A DNA stretch of 64,000 nucleotides, taken from positions 23,242 through 87,241 of the forward strand of contig PMIJ01000028.1 of the NCBI GenBank assembly GCA_003157015.1, read 5' to 3'. Every line of letters starts with the position of its first letter. Positions within the stretch are counted from its first letter, which is position 1. This stretch comes from Bacteroidales bacterium (lineage in GTDB: Bacteria; Bacteroidota; Bacteroidia; Bacteroidales; VadinHA17). Below are positions 42,074 to 51,327 of the stretch, in pieces. A program made the position numbers and the translations under genes. Under the pieces are notes generated by a model. That model was given only the letters and a program-made list of their open reading frames with translations. It made no database searches and was not told the origin of the DNA.

Positions 42074-44539
42074 TTAAAACTTCTCCGGAACAGCCTCTTT
42101 CATCATTTGATATACAACATCGAATACATCTTCAGAGCTGGGTTTTGAAAAATAGTCTCCATCAGTGGTGTAAGCCGGACGATGTTCTTTTGCCGTGAGA
42201 GTTTTCGGAGGGCTGTCAAGATATTGCCAGCCTCCTTGTTTCTCAATGACTTCCTGCAGCATATACGCTGTTGTTCCACCCGGAACATCTTCATCGAGAA
42301 AAAGAATCCTGTTTGTTTTTTTCAGAGACTCAATTATTATTTTTTTTCGGTCAAACGGCATAAGTGTCTGCACATCTATTAATTCAACAGAAATATCATG
42401 AGCTGCGAGATGCTTCACCGCTTCCATTGCAATTTTGACTGTCGATCCATATGTGACAATCGTAAGGTCAGTACCCTCTTTCAATATTTCAGGAATTCCA
42501 AGCTCCATACGGAATTCGCCGATATTATCGGGCAATTTCTCTTTCAGCCTGTAGCCATTAAGAGGTTCAATGACTATTGCAGGATCGTTGCCTTCAAGAA
42601 GTGTATTATAAAAGCCTGCTGCCCTGGTCATATCTCTCGGAGAACAAACATAAATACCTCTTACTGAATTTATGAGCATGCTCATGGGTGATCCGGAGTG
42701 CCAGATTCCTTCCAGGCGGTGTCCGCGGGTGCTTATAATTAACGGGGCGATCATACGTCCGGCAGTTCTATAGTGAGTCGTTGCAAGATCATCGCTCAAA
42801 ACCTGCAAACAATACATTAAATAATCGAGATACTGAATTTCTGCAATAGGTCTCATACCTCTAAGAGCCAATCCAAGTCCCTGACCCAGAATAGTTGCTT
42901 CCCTGATCCCTGTATCTGTAATACGCAGCTCACCGAATTTTTTTTGTAATCCTTCGAGGGATTGATTCACACCTCCAATGTTACCAGTATCTTCACCAAA
43001 TGTCACCAGGAGAGGGTACTTTGTGAATAGTTTTTCATAATTATCACGAAGTATCTGCCTGCCCGGGACTTCTGGTGAATCGGCAGAATACACCGGGGCA
43101 ATTGGTTTAACATTCAATACTGATGAAGGTGTTTCATTATACAGGAATGAATCATAGCTTTTCCGTGCATCTTCATAATTCCTCTTAAGCCACCCCTGCA
43201 GCTCTTCTTTAAGGTTATCGGATTTAAGACATGTACCGCAAATATTTCTTAGAATCTTCCTGGCTGTTACAAAATTATCTTTACGGATAGGTGCCGGAAC
43301 TCTCTTCAGCTCATCTGTATAACTATCAACAGATTCTTCTTTTGCCTTTTCAGTACACCTGCACGATCGATCATTGATGATTTTTACAAGAGCATCCCTT
43401 TCTATCTTTATAGGAGACTGAAATGACTCCCACCCTTTGCGTCTTGATTCCTTTGCTTCCTCTTCAGCCTCAAGTGCAAGCTTATCGAGCTCTTCAGAAG
43501 TGGCTATTTCAGAATTGATTATCCATTCCCTCATTTTCTTTATCGGATCAAATTCTTCCTCCCATTTCAGCCTCTCTTCACTTTTATATCTCTCGTGTGA
43601 ACCTGATGTAGAATGTCCCTGAGGCTGAGTAACTTCTTCAATATGAAATAATACTGGTGTATGTTGTTCCCGGCATATTGCAATGCCTTCCTGATAAAGT
43701 TTAATCAACCCCTCATAATCCCATCCTTTCCCTTTGAAAATCCTTATTCCTGGTTTATCCTTTTCAGTTTCAAATCCTTTAAGGATCTCTGATATGCTTC
43801 CTTTTGTTGTCTGGTATTTCTTAGGCACCGAAATACCGTAACCGTCGTCGTAGACAGAAACTGCCAATGGTACCTGAAGAACACCAGCGGCATTTATGGT
43901 TTCCCAGAAGTAACCTTCGGAGGTGCTGGCGTCGCCAATCGATCCAAATGCTACCTCATTCCCTTTTGTAGAAAGAGTTGTAAATTGTTGCAGATCTTTA
44001 TTTTGCCGGAATAACTTCGATGCATACGCAAGGCCAAGCAACCGTGGCATTTGTCCGGCAGTAGGAGAAATATCGGCAGAGGAATTTTTTTGTTTTGTAA
44101 GATTGCGCCACGATCCATCTGGATTTATATTTGGGATGGAAAAGTGATTATTGAATACCCTCCCTCCGCTACCGCTGTTAAACTGATTATCTGTGTTGCC
44201 GTATAACTGGTGAAAAAACTCAAGCGAGTCGTATACTCCCATCGCCATCATCCATGTTTGGTCGCGATAATAACCCGATCTCCAATCCCCATTTTTAAAC
44301 TGCTTTGCCAAAGCCAGTTGTATTATCTCCTTTCCATCTCCGAAAATCCCGAACTTTGCTTTTCCGGTGAGGACTTCGCGACGTCCTATAATACTCAGGC
44401 TCCGGCTGAGATTTGCCATTCGGAAATCAGCAAGAATACTCTCTTTGTTAAAATATTGTTCTGATTGATTTTTGATTTGTTTCATCTCAATAATCTCTGT
44501 GTTCAGATCATGCCCGGTCTGGTTGTTATTTTGTTTCAT
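42074..44539 (-). CDS. 2-oxoacid dehydrogenase E1, fused alpha and beta subunits
   Basis: It has 821 residues. The alpha part (about 1-380) carries the thiamine diphosphate motif GDASTSEGYFWETINAAGV and the phosphorylation-loop-like GHSTSGSHERY. The beta part (about 480-821) starts GRQILRDNYEKLF and continues TFGEDTGNIGGVNQSL, EIQYLDYLMYCLQVLSDD, HSGSPMSMLI and DEDVPGGTTAYMLQ. Fused E1 proteins are usual in Bacteroidetes and resemble branched-chain 2-oxoacid dehydrogenases. It would form acyl-CoA with E2 and E3, which are not in this window. Substrate (branched chain or pyruvate) is not decided by sequence. An internal ATG 54 bases in is an alternative start. Confidence 0.9.
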   Translation of the reverse strand: MKQNNNQTGHDLNTEIIEMKQIKNQSEQYFNKESILADFRMANLSRSLSIIGRREVLTGKAKFGIFGDGKEIIQLALAKQFKNGDWRSGYYRDQTWMMAMGVYDSLEFFHQLYGNTDNQFNSGSGGRVFNNHFSIPNINPDGSWRNLTKQKNSSADISPTAGQMPRLLGLAYASKLFRQNKDLQQFTTLSTKGNEVAFGSIGDASTSEGYFWETINAAGVLQVPLAVSVYDDGYGISVPKKYQTTKGSISEILKGFETEKDKPGIRIFKGKGWDYEGLIKLYQEGIAICREQHTPVLFHIEEVTQPQGHSTSGSHERYKSEERLKWEEEFDPIKKMREWIINSEIATSEELDKLALEAEEEAKESRRKGWESFQSPIKIERDALVKIINDRSCRCTEKAKEESVDSYTDELKRVPAPIRKDNFVTARKILRNICGTCLKSDNLKEELQGWLKRNYEDARKSYDSFLYNETPSSVLNVKPIAPVYSADSPEVPGRQILRDNYEKLFTKYPLLVTFGEDTGNIGGVNQSLEGLQKKFGELRITDTGIREATILGQGLGLALRGMRPIAEIQYLDYLMYCLQVLSDDLATTHYRTAGRMIAPLIISTRGHRLEGIWHSGSPMSMLINSVRGIYVCSPRDMTRAAGFYNTLLEGNDPAIVIEPLNGYRLKEKLPDNIGEFRMELGIPEILKEGTDLTIVTYGSTVKIAMEAVKHLAAHDISVELIDVQTLMPFDRKKIIIESLKKTNRILFLDEDVPGGTTAYMLQEVIEKQGGWQYLDSPPKTLTAKEHRPAYTTDGDYFSKPSSEDVFDVVYQMMKEAVPEKF

Positions 44540-44656
44540 CCCTGATTGAAAGTTTAATAATTGTAATCAAACTAGAAACAAATTAATACCGATGTTGTTT
44601 AAATATGCTTAAATAAGAGTTGTAAAGACCCTCAAAGATTTGGTTTCACAACCATT

Positions 44657-45670
44657 TTAAGGTTCGGAGAGATATCTCCTCAATTTTTCAGAAGCCCACG
44701 TTTTAAAATTCCCCTGCTCATCGGAATATATCATGTAGGCTTCAAGCGTGGGATGCATGCCAATAAATTCAATTGCTTTTTCTTTTCCCATTACAAGACA
44801 ACCTGTTGCCACCCCATCAGCTATGGCACATTCGTCAGTTATAATAGAGACACTTAGTAAGTTATTTCTTGTGGTATACCCTGTTCGCGGATCGATATGA
44901 TGTGAATATTTGATCCCATCCTCAACATAGAATTTCCGATAGTTTCCGGAAGTTGAAATAGCTTTATTACTCATCTTTAGTATTGCCTGAAGTGATTCCC
45001 CCGGGGTCAGATTGTTATCTATCGGTTTATCAATTCCTATTCTCCAGAGATTGCCGGCTTTCTTTCCTTTTGCTTTTACTTCGCCTCCTATTTCGACCAG
45101 ATAATTTTTAATTCCAAGGCTGTCGAAAAAACGGCAGATCACATCCACAGAATAACCCTGGGCTATTGCATTAAAATCGAGACAAATATGGGGATCAGTT
45201 TTTATGAGCCTTCCGTTTATAAGGGATACTTTTTTCATACCTATAAGCTTCATAAGGCTGTCATGTTTAGCTTCCGTGAAACTTTTATGTGCATCGGGAC
45301 CAAATCCCCATGCTCTCACAAGAGGACCCACTGTTATATCAAATGCGCCTTCAGTCATTTGATTTACCAGGACCGATTTTCTGTAAGCTTCCGTAAAAAA
45401 TGAATCAGGAACGGCATCTTCATTCCTGTTTATCCTTGAGAGAATAGAAGAATCGTTGTATAGAGAAAGCGACTTATCAAAATCATTCAGAATCTTGTCG
45501 ACTTTTTGTCTCAGTTCTCCCTGATCAATTTTTTTTGTATTCTCATATACTACGCTATAAGTGGATCCCTGGGCAAAGCCTATGAAATTTTCAAAAACAG
45601 GTTTACTTTTCGTGCAACCGGAATTTAAAAAGGCTATTAGCAATAAAAGAGATAATAATTTATTAATCAT
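44657..45670 (-). CDS. apbE: FAD:protein FMN transferase, lipoprotein
   Basis: It has 337 residues. Lipoprotein signal with Cys19 (LLLLIAFLNSGCTKS). Motifs of ApbE: GSTYSVVYENT, EIGGEVKAKGK, the flavin-site segment HHIDPRTGYTTRNNLLSVSII and the DECAIADGVATGCLVMG helix. It covalently attaches FMN to Thr of Na+-NQR or Rnf subunits in the periplasm. No nqr or rnf genes are in this window. Confidence 0.93.
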   Translation of the reverse strand: MINKLLSLLLLIAFLNSGCTKSKPVFENFIGFAQGSTYSVVYENTKKIDQGELRQKVDKILNDFDKSLSLYNDSSILSRINRNEDAVPDSFFTEAYRKSVLVNQMTEGAFDITVGPLVRAWGFGPDAHKSFTEAKHDSLMKLIGMKKVSLINGRLIKTDPHICLDFNAIAQGYSVDVICRFFDSLGIKNYLVEIGGEVKAKGKKAGNLWRIGIDKPIDNNLTPGESLQAILKMSNKAISTSGNYRKFYVEDGIKYSHHIDPRTGYTTRNNLLSVSIITDECAIADGVATGCLVMGKEKAIEFIGMHPTLEAYMIYSDEQGNFKTWASEKLRRYLSEP

Positions 45671-45911
45671 GATCTTAACTTACGATATTAATAGTTCCTA
45701 AACCCTCACAATCTTACTGAAAATTTATTCACCTTCAAAATATTAAAATTTCTATTCCAGCATTGATGCAACAATTCTTTAAATTTATGGTTTAAAAGAT
45801 ATTATAAGATAAGTCTTACAAGAACAATATCCAAATGGGGTATAGGAGTTTACTGGTCCGTCCGCAAAAAGAGGAATAAGGAATCCCCAATAGGATGTCA
45901 AAACATAAAAA

Positions 45912-47201
45912 ATGAGATATATATTTATTTTTATCTTAACCTTCAATATTTATTTAGCTCAGAGTCAGCAATCTTACCCCGATTCTGTATTATATTCAAA
46001 TCACATCTATAGTGAGAAAATAAAAACCGTTCAAATTTACAAAGACGGATGGAATCTTTCCTATCCAGTGATGAAGCTTAACAGTGATGAAAAACTGGTA
46101 CTGAATTTCGATTTACTTGGCGATCAGCCTGAAACGTACTATTATACTTTCATTCATTGCGACAAAGACTGGAAAAAATCTGATATTATTCCAAATGATT
46201 ATATGTCAGGAGATACAGAAAACCCCATTGAGGATTATAAAAATTCGTTCAACACAACTGTCAGCTACTTCCATTATAAACTCACTTTCCCAAACGACAG
46301 GGTAAACTTAAAGATTTCAGGCAATTATGTCCTTTTTGTTTATCCGGCTGACAAACCGGAGGATCCGATAATAACACAAAGGTTTCTGATTACCGAGGAT
46401 GCATCTAAAATTGAAATAACTGTTCACCGGCCCCAGATGACAAAAGAAAATAATACTCATCAGCAGGTTGACTTCGATGTTAATTACACCGGGCTTCAAA
46501 TCACAGACCCATACAGGAATATCTTTGCTTTTATCCTTCAGAACGGAAGATGGGACAATGCCAAAAGAAATCTTACACCGGAGTTTTATGGAAACAATGA
46601 GCTTAAATTTAATTCATTATCGGATAAAAACATTTTCCCTGGAGGAAATGAGTACCGGTATTTTGATATTAAAAGTATACGTTATAAGTCTGAATATGTA
46701 AAGAGAATAGATTTTGCAACTCCCTATTATAACGTATACCTTTACCCTTCGGATGACCGGGAACACAAACCATATTTCTACTGGCAGGATTTCAATGGCA
46801 AATACTATATAGCCTTTCAGGAGGGTCAAAAACCCGATATCGAATCAGATTATGTAAATGTGTATTTTACCCTACCATCGGATCAGATGATTTCCGGAGG
46901 GAGATTGTACATCTCTGGCAGTCTGAATAATTGGGATTTTGATAAAAACAATGTTATGATATATAATTCCGCAACAAAAGAATATGAGGGCACAATGCTT
47001 CTGAAACAGGGATGGTACAATTATGAATACGTATTCCGAAAAGATGGGGAAGGCACTGTAATTGCATCCAGATTTGAGGGCAGTCATTATGAAACCGAGA
47101 ATGATTATATTGTTTTACTTTATTACAGAAATCCGCATGACCGATACGACAGGCTAATTGGTTCTGCTGTTACCAATACCCTGAACCATCTTGCTAACTA
47201 G
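45912..47201 (+). CDS. Type IX secretion system plug protein (DUF5103)
   Basis: It has 429 residues, with a signal peptide ending YLAQSQ. The N-terminal beta-rich part has the family pattern IYSEKIKTVQIYKDGWNLSYPV and YYYTFIHCDKDWKKSD. The middle is VNYTGLQITDPYRNIFAFILQNGRWDN. The C-terminal part has an Ig-like GRLYISGSLNNWDF...EGTMLLKQGWYNYEYVF. DUF5103 proteins close the periplasmic face of the T9SS SprA translocon when no substrate shuttle is bound. Its end overlaps the convergent mog gene by four bases. Confidence 0.88.
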   Translation: MRYIFIFILTFNIYLAQSQQSYPDSVLYSNHIYSEKIKTVQIYKDGWNLSYPVMKLNSDEKLVLNFDLLGDQPETYYYTFIHCDKDWKKSDIIPNDYMSGDTENPIEDYKNSFNTTVSYFHYKLTFPNDRVNLKISGNYVLFVYPADKPEDPIITQRFLITEDASKIEITVHRPQMTKENNTHQQVDFDVNYTGLQITDPYRNIFAFILQNGRWDNAKRNLTPEFYGNNELKFNSLSDKNIFPGGNEYRYFDIKSIRYKSEYVKRIDFATPYYNVYLYPSDDREHKPYFYWQDFNGKYYIAFQEGQKPDIESDYVNVYFTLPSDQMISGGRLYISGSLNNWDFDKNNVMIYNSATKEYEGTMLLKQGWYNYEYVFRKDGEGTVIASRFEGSHYETENDYIVLLYYRNPHDRYDRLIGSAVTNTLNHLAN

Positions 47202-47710
47202 TTATCAGAGTGTTTATCAATCCCATATTGCATAAAAATGGTATGCTTTAGAGTTTTCACTATTTCGGTCATGTATTCTTCGACTGCTTTCACTGAACCT
47301 GGCAGTGTATAAATCAGTGATTTACCTGTAACGCCTGCAACACCACTGCTCAGAAGGGCTGCTGGTTTTTCCGTTCCATATTTGATCCTTATGAATTCCA
47401 TAACCCCGGGTATCTGTTTATTGAGAAAAGGAGTAACAGTCTCTACCGTAATATCTCTTGGACCAATGCCGGTTCCACCGGTAGTAAAAATTATATTGTA
47501 AATATTTCCAGCTTCATTGAGCAGGTCCTTTAGCATTGACGATTCGTCAGGAATAAGAGTTGTCTTAACATTGAATGACCAACCTGAAGAAGTAAAGAAT
47601 TCTGTTATCCTTTCCTTAACTTTTGGGCCGCTGAGATCCTTATATTCGCCACGGAAAGCCCTGTCGCTCAGAGTTATTATAAGAATTTCAAATTTTTCAG
47701 GAAGATTCAT
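47198..47710 (-). CDS. mog: Molybdopterin adenylyltransferase (MogA/MoaB family)
   Basis: It has 170 residues. FEILIITLSDRAFRGEYKDLSGPKV at the N-terminus, TTGGTGIGPRDITVE as substrate-binding motif (residues about 77-91), and LPGSVKAVEEYM. Adenylates molybdopterin before metal insertion by MoeA. Its start overlaps the moaC stop by four bases. It is last in a moeA-moaA-moaC-mog unit. Confidence 0.92.
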   Translation of the reverse strand: MNLPEKFEILIITLSDRAFRGEYKDLSGPKVKERITEFFTSSGWSFNVKTTLIPDESSMLKDLLNEAGNIYNIIFTTGGTGIGPRDITVETVTPFLNKQIPGVMEFIRIKYGTEKPAALLSSGVAGVTGKSLIYTLPGSVKAVEEYMTEIVKTLKHTIFMQYGIDKHSDN

Positions 47711-48153
47711 TTTTTTGTTTTTTCTGTGAGACTAATATTATCAATTTTCATATTCTTATCAACTGCCTTACACATATCATATACTGTAAGCAGTGCAACG
47801 CTGACGGCTGTTAAAGCCTCCATTTCAACACCTGTTTTTCCCGAACATCTCACCTCGCTCATTATTTTAACACCGGTAGAATCAATAAATGCATCTACTT
47901 TTACATTGTCCAGAACAATATTATGGCATAAAGGGATAAGTTCTGAAGTTTTTTTGGCAGCAGTGATGCCGGCAAGTTGCGAAAAAGTTAGAACATCGCC
48001 TTTTTTCAACAGGTTTTCTTCAATGATCCTGATAGTTTCGGAAGCAATAGAAATATGTCCGCTTGCCTTCGCTATTCTAAGCTGTGTCTCTTTATCTCCT
48101 ACATCGACCATAACAGCTCTCCCTTTATTGTCAGTGTGTGTCAGCTTTTCCAT
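47707..48153 (-). CDS. moaC: Cyclic pyranopterin monophosphate synthase
   Basis: It has 148 residues. Works with MoaA to turn GTP into cyclic pyranopterin monophosphate. The motifs are AVMVDVGDKE, KKTSELIPLCHNIVLDNVKV (active-site region) and GKTGVEMEALTAVSVALLTVYDMCKAVDK. It starts six bases after moaA. Confidence 0.95.
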   Translation of the reverse strand: MEKLTHTDNKGRAVMVDVGDKETQLRIAKASGHISIASETIRIIEENLLKKGDVLTFSQLAGITAAKKTSELIPLCHNIVLDNVKVDAFIDSTGVKIMSEVRCSGKTGVEMEALTAVSVALLTVYDMCKAVDKNMKIDNISLTEKTKK

Positions 48154-48159
48154 AATAAG

Positions 48160-48960
48160 TTAACCTCCTATATTATAAAATGCACCTGTTTCGTTCTTTG
48201 TTCCGCATTCGGGTTTTGATTCTGTCGCAAGTTGAATCGCTTTTTTAAATCCAAGTTTTCTTATATCAAATTCTATATTGCTGAAAAGGCATGGCCTGAG
48301 CTTACCATTTGAAGTGAGTCTTAACCTGTTGCATAATGCACAGTTGCCGCCTGTGCCCCCATCAACTTCTGAAAAATGGCCTCTCACGAGGTCCATCTGA
48401 TGTATATATCTAATCTCCAAATCATTATCTTCACAAAAGCGGGTAACTGCTTTGGCGTCTTTCTCCTCCTTTGAGTCTTTTATGACACAATTTATTTTTA
48501 CAGGCAATAACCCGGCTTCTTTTGCTGCCTTAATCCCCTCCAATACATCGTTTAAATCTCCTATACGGGTAACAGCTCTGAATTTTACAGGATCGATTGT
48601 ATCGAGGCTGATATTCACCCTGTGAAGTCCTGCTGTCCTGAGTTCCTGTGCATAACTTTTCAGCAAGGTGCCGTTAGTTGTCATCGACAGATCTTCGATA
48701 CTTTTAATCTTTGAAATCATACTGACCAAAACAGTTACTCCCTTCCTGACAAGCGGCTCTCCACCCGTAATTCTCACCTTTGTTACTCCCTTGGAAACTA
48801 CCACTTTAGTAAATCCGGCAATATCATCAAATGAAAGGATATCTTCATGATTGAAAAGCTTAATTCCCTCTTCAGGCATACAATAAGTACAGCGTAAGTT
48901 GCACCTGTCGGTAACAGAAATACGAAGGTAATTCAGCTTTCGGTTAAATCTGTCGAACAT
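48160..48960 (-). CDS. moaA: GTP 3',8-cyclase MoaA, short form
   Basis: It has 266 residues against a usual 320-340. Radical SAM cluster Cys20, Cys24, Cys27 (RCNLRCTYCMP), GGEPLVR for SAM, STNGT-type MTTNGTLL. The second cluster motif CX2CX13C is in GNCALCNRLRLTSNGKLRPCLF, and the C-terminal Gly-Gly tail needed for catalysis is present (FYNIGG). About 50 residues are missing between RYIHQMDLVRG and the second Cys motif, where longer forms have the IGFISPVS stretch. All catalytic parts remain, so it is probably active. Its start overlaps moeA by 17 bases. Confidence 0.9.
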   Translation of the reverse strand: MFDRFNRKLNYLRISVTDRCNLRCTYCMPEEGIKLFNHEDILSFDDIAGFTKVVVSKGVTKVRITGGEPLVRKGVTVLVSMISKIKSIEDLSMTTNGTLLKSYAQELRTAGLHRVNISLDTIDPVKFRAVTRIGDLNDVLEGIKAAKEAGLLPVKINCVIKDSKEEKDAKAVTRFCEDNDLEIRYIHQMDLVRGHFSEVDGGTGGNCALCNRLRLTSNGKLRPCLFSNIEFDIRKLGFKKAIQLATESKPECGTKNETGAFYNIGG

Positions 48961-50119
48961 TTACTATTTCTCCTTTTCTCAAAAACTTTATTCCCGGTTG
49001 CAAAACTATTATCCCATCAGATTCCGAAAGAGCAGTAATATGTGCAGATCCATGAAAATCAACGGGAATTACCTCCATTTTTTCATTGATCTTAACAGGA
49101 ATTAATCCAAGTCTGGCAGAGGATTTTCTTTCGTAGTTCACACCCAATGGCAGGTTGTTCTCAGGGGGTCTCCAGTTGTGGCCCATCATCTTATTAATCA
49201 ATGGTCTTATGAGCATTTCAAATTGAATAAAGGAGGAGACCGGATTTCCCGGGAGTCCGAATACCAGGGATTTCGAATGCAGTCCGAACGTTGTTGGTTT
49301 TCCGGGCTGTACATTCACCCTGTCGAATAAAATCTTTACGCCTGCACGTTCAAGTACTGACGGTACAAAATCAAAGTCCCCCATCGAAACGCCACCAGTG
49401 ATAATTACAATATCACATTCCTGAATTGCTTTCTCTATTATTTTAAAAGTAATGGTTTCATCGTCAGCAGCTATTCCATAATCACATCCTTCTGCGCCTG
49501 CCCTGGCAATCTGAGCAGCTAACTGGTAAGCATTGCTGTTGCGTATCTGTGAAATGCCAGGAATTTCTGACGGGTTGACAAGCTCATCACCGGTACTGAT
49601 TATCCCGACTAACGGCTTTTTTTTAACAGACACTTTTGTATGCCCGACCGATGCCATTATTGCAATATCCTGAGGTTGAATGACCTTTGCTTTGTTAAGA
49701 ACGATATCTCCTTTTCTTACATCTTCGCCTCTGAAGGAAATATTCAGTTTTGGATCAATTCCGGTAAACCTGATTTTGCTACCTGGGAGAATTTCTGATT
49801 CCTCCACCATAATAACCACATCACAACCATCAGGAACTATTGCCCCGGTCATTATTTTCGAACATTTATTTTCCCCTACCTTTTGTACCGGTGCCTTGCC
49901 GGCAGCAATAATCTCAACAACATCAAGTTCATTATTCAGATCAATTCTGTGGCAGGCATAGCCATCCACAGCTGACCGGTCGAACGGAGGCATATCTATA
50001 TCGCTGATGATATCTTCATCGAGAATTCTATCACATGAATCTGTAAATGGAATTGTCTCCGTTTTAGTTTCAAAAACATATTCCATCACAATTTTAAATG
50101 CTTCTTCAAAGGTTATCAT
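48944..50119 (-). CDS. moeA: Molybdopterin molybdenumtransferase MoeA
   Basis: It runs from the ATG at 50119 (a TTG at 50155 is in frame; the ATG gives the family start MITFEEAFKIVMEYV), 391 residues. Inserts molybdate or tungstate into adenylated pterin. The motifs are PFDRSAVDGYA, IMTGAIVPDGCDVVIMVEE, GIISTGDELVNPSEIPGISQIRNSNAYQL, TGGVSMGDFDFV and FGLPGNPVSSF. Given the tungsten context it may handle tungstate. First gene of moeA-moaA-moaC-mog. Confidence 0.93.
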   Translation of the reverse strand: MITFEEAFKIVMEYVFETKTETIPFTDSCDRILDEDIISDIDMPPFDRSAVDGYACHRIDLNNELDVVEIIAAGKAPVQKVGENKCSKIMTGAIVPDGCDVVIMVEESEILPGSKIRFTGIDPKLNISFRGEDVRKGDIVLNKAKVIQPQDIAIMASVGHTKVSVKKKPLVGIISTGDELVNPSEIPGISQIRNSNAYQLAAQIARAGAEGCDYGIAADDETITFKIIEKAIQECDIVIITGGVSMGDFDFVPSVLERAGVKILFDRVNVQPGKPTTFGLHSKSLVFGLPGNPVSSFIQFEMLIRPLINKMMGHNWRPPENNLPLGVNYERKSSARLGLIPVKINEKMEVIPVDFHGSAHITALSESDGIIVLQPGIKFLRKGEIVNVRQI

Positions 50120-50166
50120 AGCAATTTTAATTCTTGACTTTTGCCTGTTAATCAAAATAAATATTT

Positions 50167-50212
50167 GCGCCGGGATAAATAAATATCAGATAAAGGAATC
50201 CTGTCGCGGCGC
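50167..50212 (-). promoter_or_regulatory. GC-rich inverted repeat in the moeA leader
   Basis: GCGCCG (50167-50172) and CGGCGC (50207-50212) are perfect complements enclosing 34 AT-rich bases, in an otherwise AT-rich gap between wtpC and moeA. It is in the presumed 5' leader of moeA. It does not obviously match a known molybdenum/tungsten cofactor riboswitch, and could be a simple stem. Weak. Confidence 0.3.
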
Positions 50213-50268
50213 TTAAAATCGAGAGGGTTACCTTCTTACATTCGTTGTTTTACTTTTATCATTTATCT

Positions 50269-51327
50269 TTATGAAACCCCATTTAAAACGATCACCGATT
50301 CACGAGGAAAACTCATCCATATTTCTTTTTCTTCAATAAGGCTGAGCTTCCCCATTGCAGAAGCAGGTATATTTACATAGAACAAATCACCGGCATTTAT
50401 TGTTACTTCCAATCCAAACTCAGAAGGTATGATTTCATCAATCTTACCTTTTATTGCATTGAGATCTTTATCCAAAGGTACTTCATCCGAGAGAACAATT
50501 GAGTCGCTTTTAATAATTAAAAGACTGTCGTTTCCCGGGGAAACGCCATTTAGACTGAATTTTACATTATTCGCTGTCACTCCAGTTAACAAGCCATTCT
50601 CATGTAACATTTTAACCCGGAAAAAATTTCTGACACCTGCATAGCGTGCGACAAATCGGTTTGACGGGTTGTTGAATACTTCGTTTACAGATCCTTCCTG
50701 AATGATCGTCCCATTATGGATCACTCCAACCTTTTTTGCAAGGCTAATAGCATCACCATAATCGTGGGTCACATGAATTATTGTCTGACCTTCTTTATTC
50801 AGTTTTCTTAACAACTTTTTGAGGTCGTCTTTCAATGAAGTATCCAAAGAAGAAAGAGGTTCGTCGAGCAATAAAAGCCTTGGTGATGTAATAAGAGTAC
50901 GTGCAAGTGCCACCCTCTGCAGCTCACCCCCTGAAAGCTTTTCTGTACCCCGCTCAAGGATATGGCTAATATTCATAGCTGCTGCAGCCTCTTCCACCTT
51001 CTCAGCAATACTTTTCTTATCTTCCTTCCTCGTTTTGAGCGGGTAGGCAATATTTCCAAAAACAGTCATATGGGGGAAAACTGCATAATCCTGAAAAACA
51101 ATTCCTACTTTCCTGTCCTGAATTCGTTGTCTGGTAATATCTGTATCATCAAGGAAAATTTTACCGCTGTCAGGGTGTTCAAGGCCGGCAATCAGTTCCA
51201 GAAGCTGGGTTTTTCCGGATCCTGATCTGCCTAAAAGTACATAGTATTCACCATCTGACACTTCAAGGTTTAAATCCCGGAGAGCGAAATCGCCAAGTCG
51301 TCGAGTTATATTAATCAGTCTGAGCAT
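50269..51327 (-). CDS. wtpC: Tungstate/molybdate ABC transporter ATP-binding protein
   Basis: It has 352 residues. Walker A LLGRSGSGKTQLLEL, signature LSGGELQRVALART, Walker B LLLLDEPLSSLD and the His switch HVTHDYGDA. The C-terminal TOBE-like domain (about residues 235-350) is where oxyanions bind in related ModC proteins. It overlaps the permease gene by 17 bases. Tungstate versus molybdate specificity is inferred from the WtpA-type binding protein and the nearby tungstoenzyme. Confidence 0.88.
   Translation of the reverse strand: MLRLINITRRLGDFALRDLNLEVSDGEYYVLLGRSGSGKTQLLELIAGLEHPDSGKIFLDDTDITRQRIQDRKVGIVFQDYAVFPHMTVFGNIAYPLKTRKEDKKSIAEKVEEAAAAMNISHILERGTEKLSGGELQRVALARTLITSPRLLLLDEPLSSLDTSLKDDLKKLLRKLNKEGQTIIHVTHDYGDAISLAKKVGVIHNGTIIQEGSVNEVFNNPSNRFVARYAGVRNFFRVKMLHENGLLTGVTANNVKFSLNGVSPGNDSLLIIKSDSIVLSDEVPLDKDLNAIKGKIDEIIPSEFGLEVTINAGDLFYVNIPASAMGKLSLIEEKEIWMSFPRESVIVLNGVS

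Noticed and set aside
47726..48163. A 145-residue plus-strand frame opposite moaC
   Set aside because: It mirrors moaC for its whole length; moaC motifs and operon overlaps decide for the minus strand.
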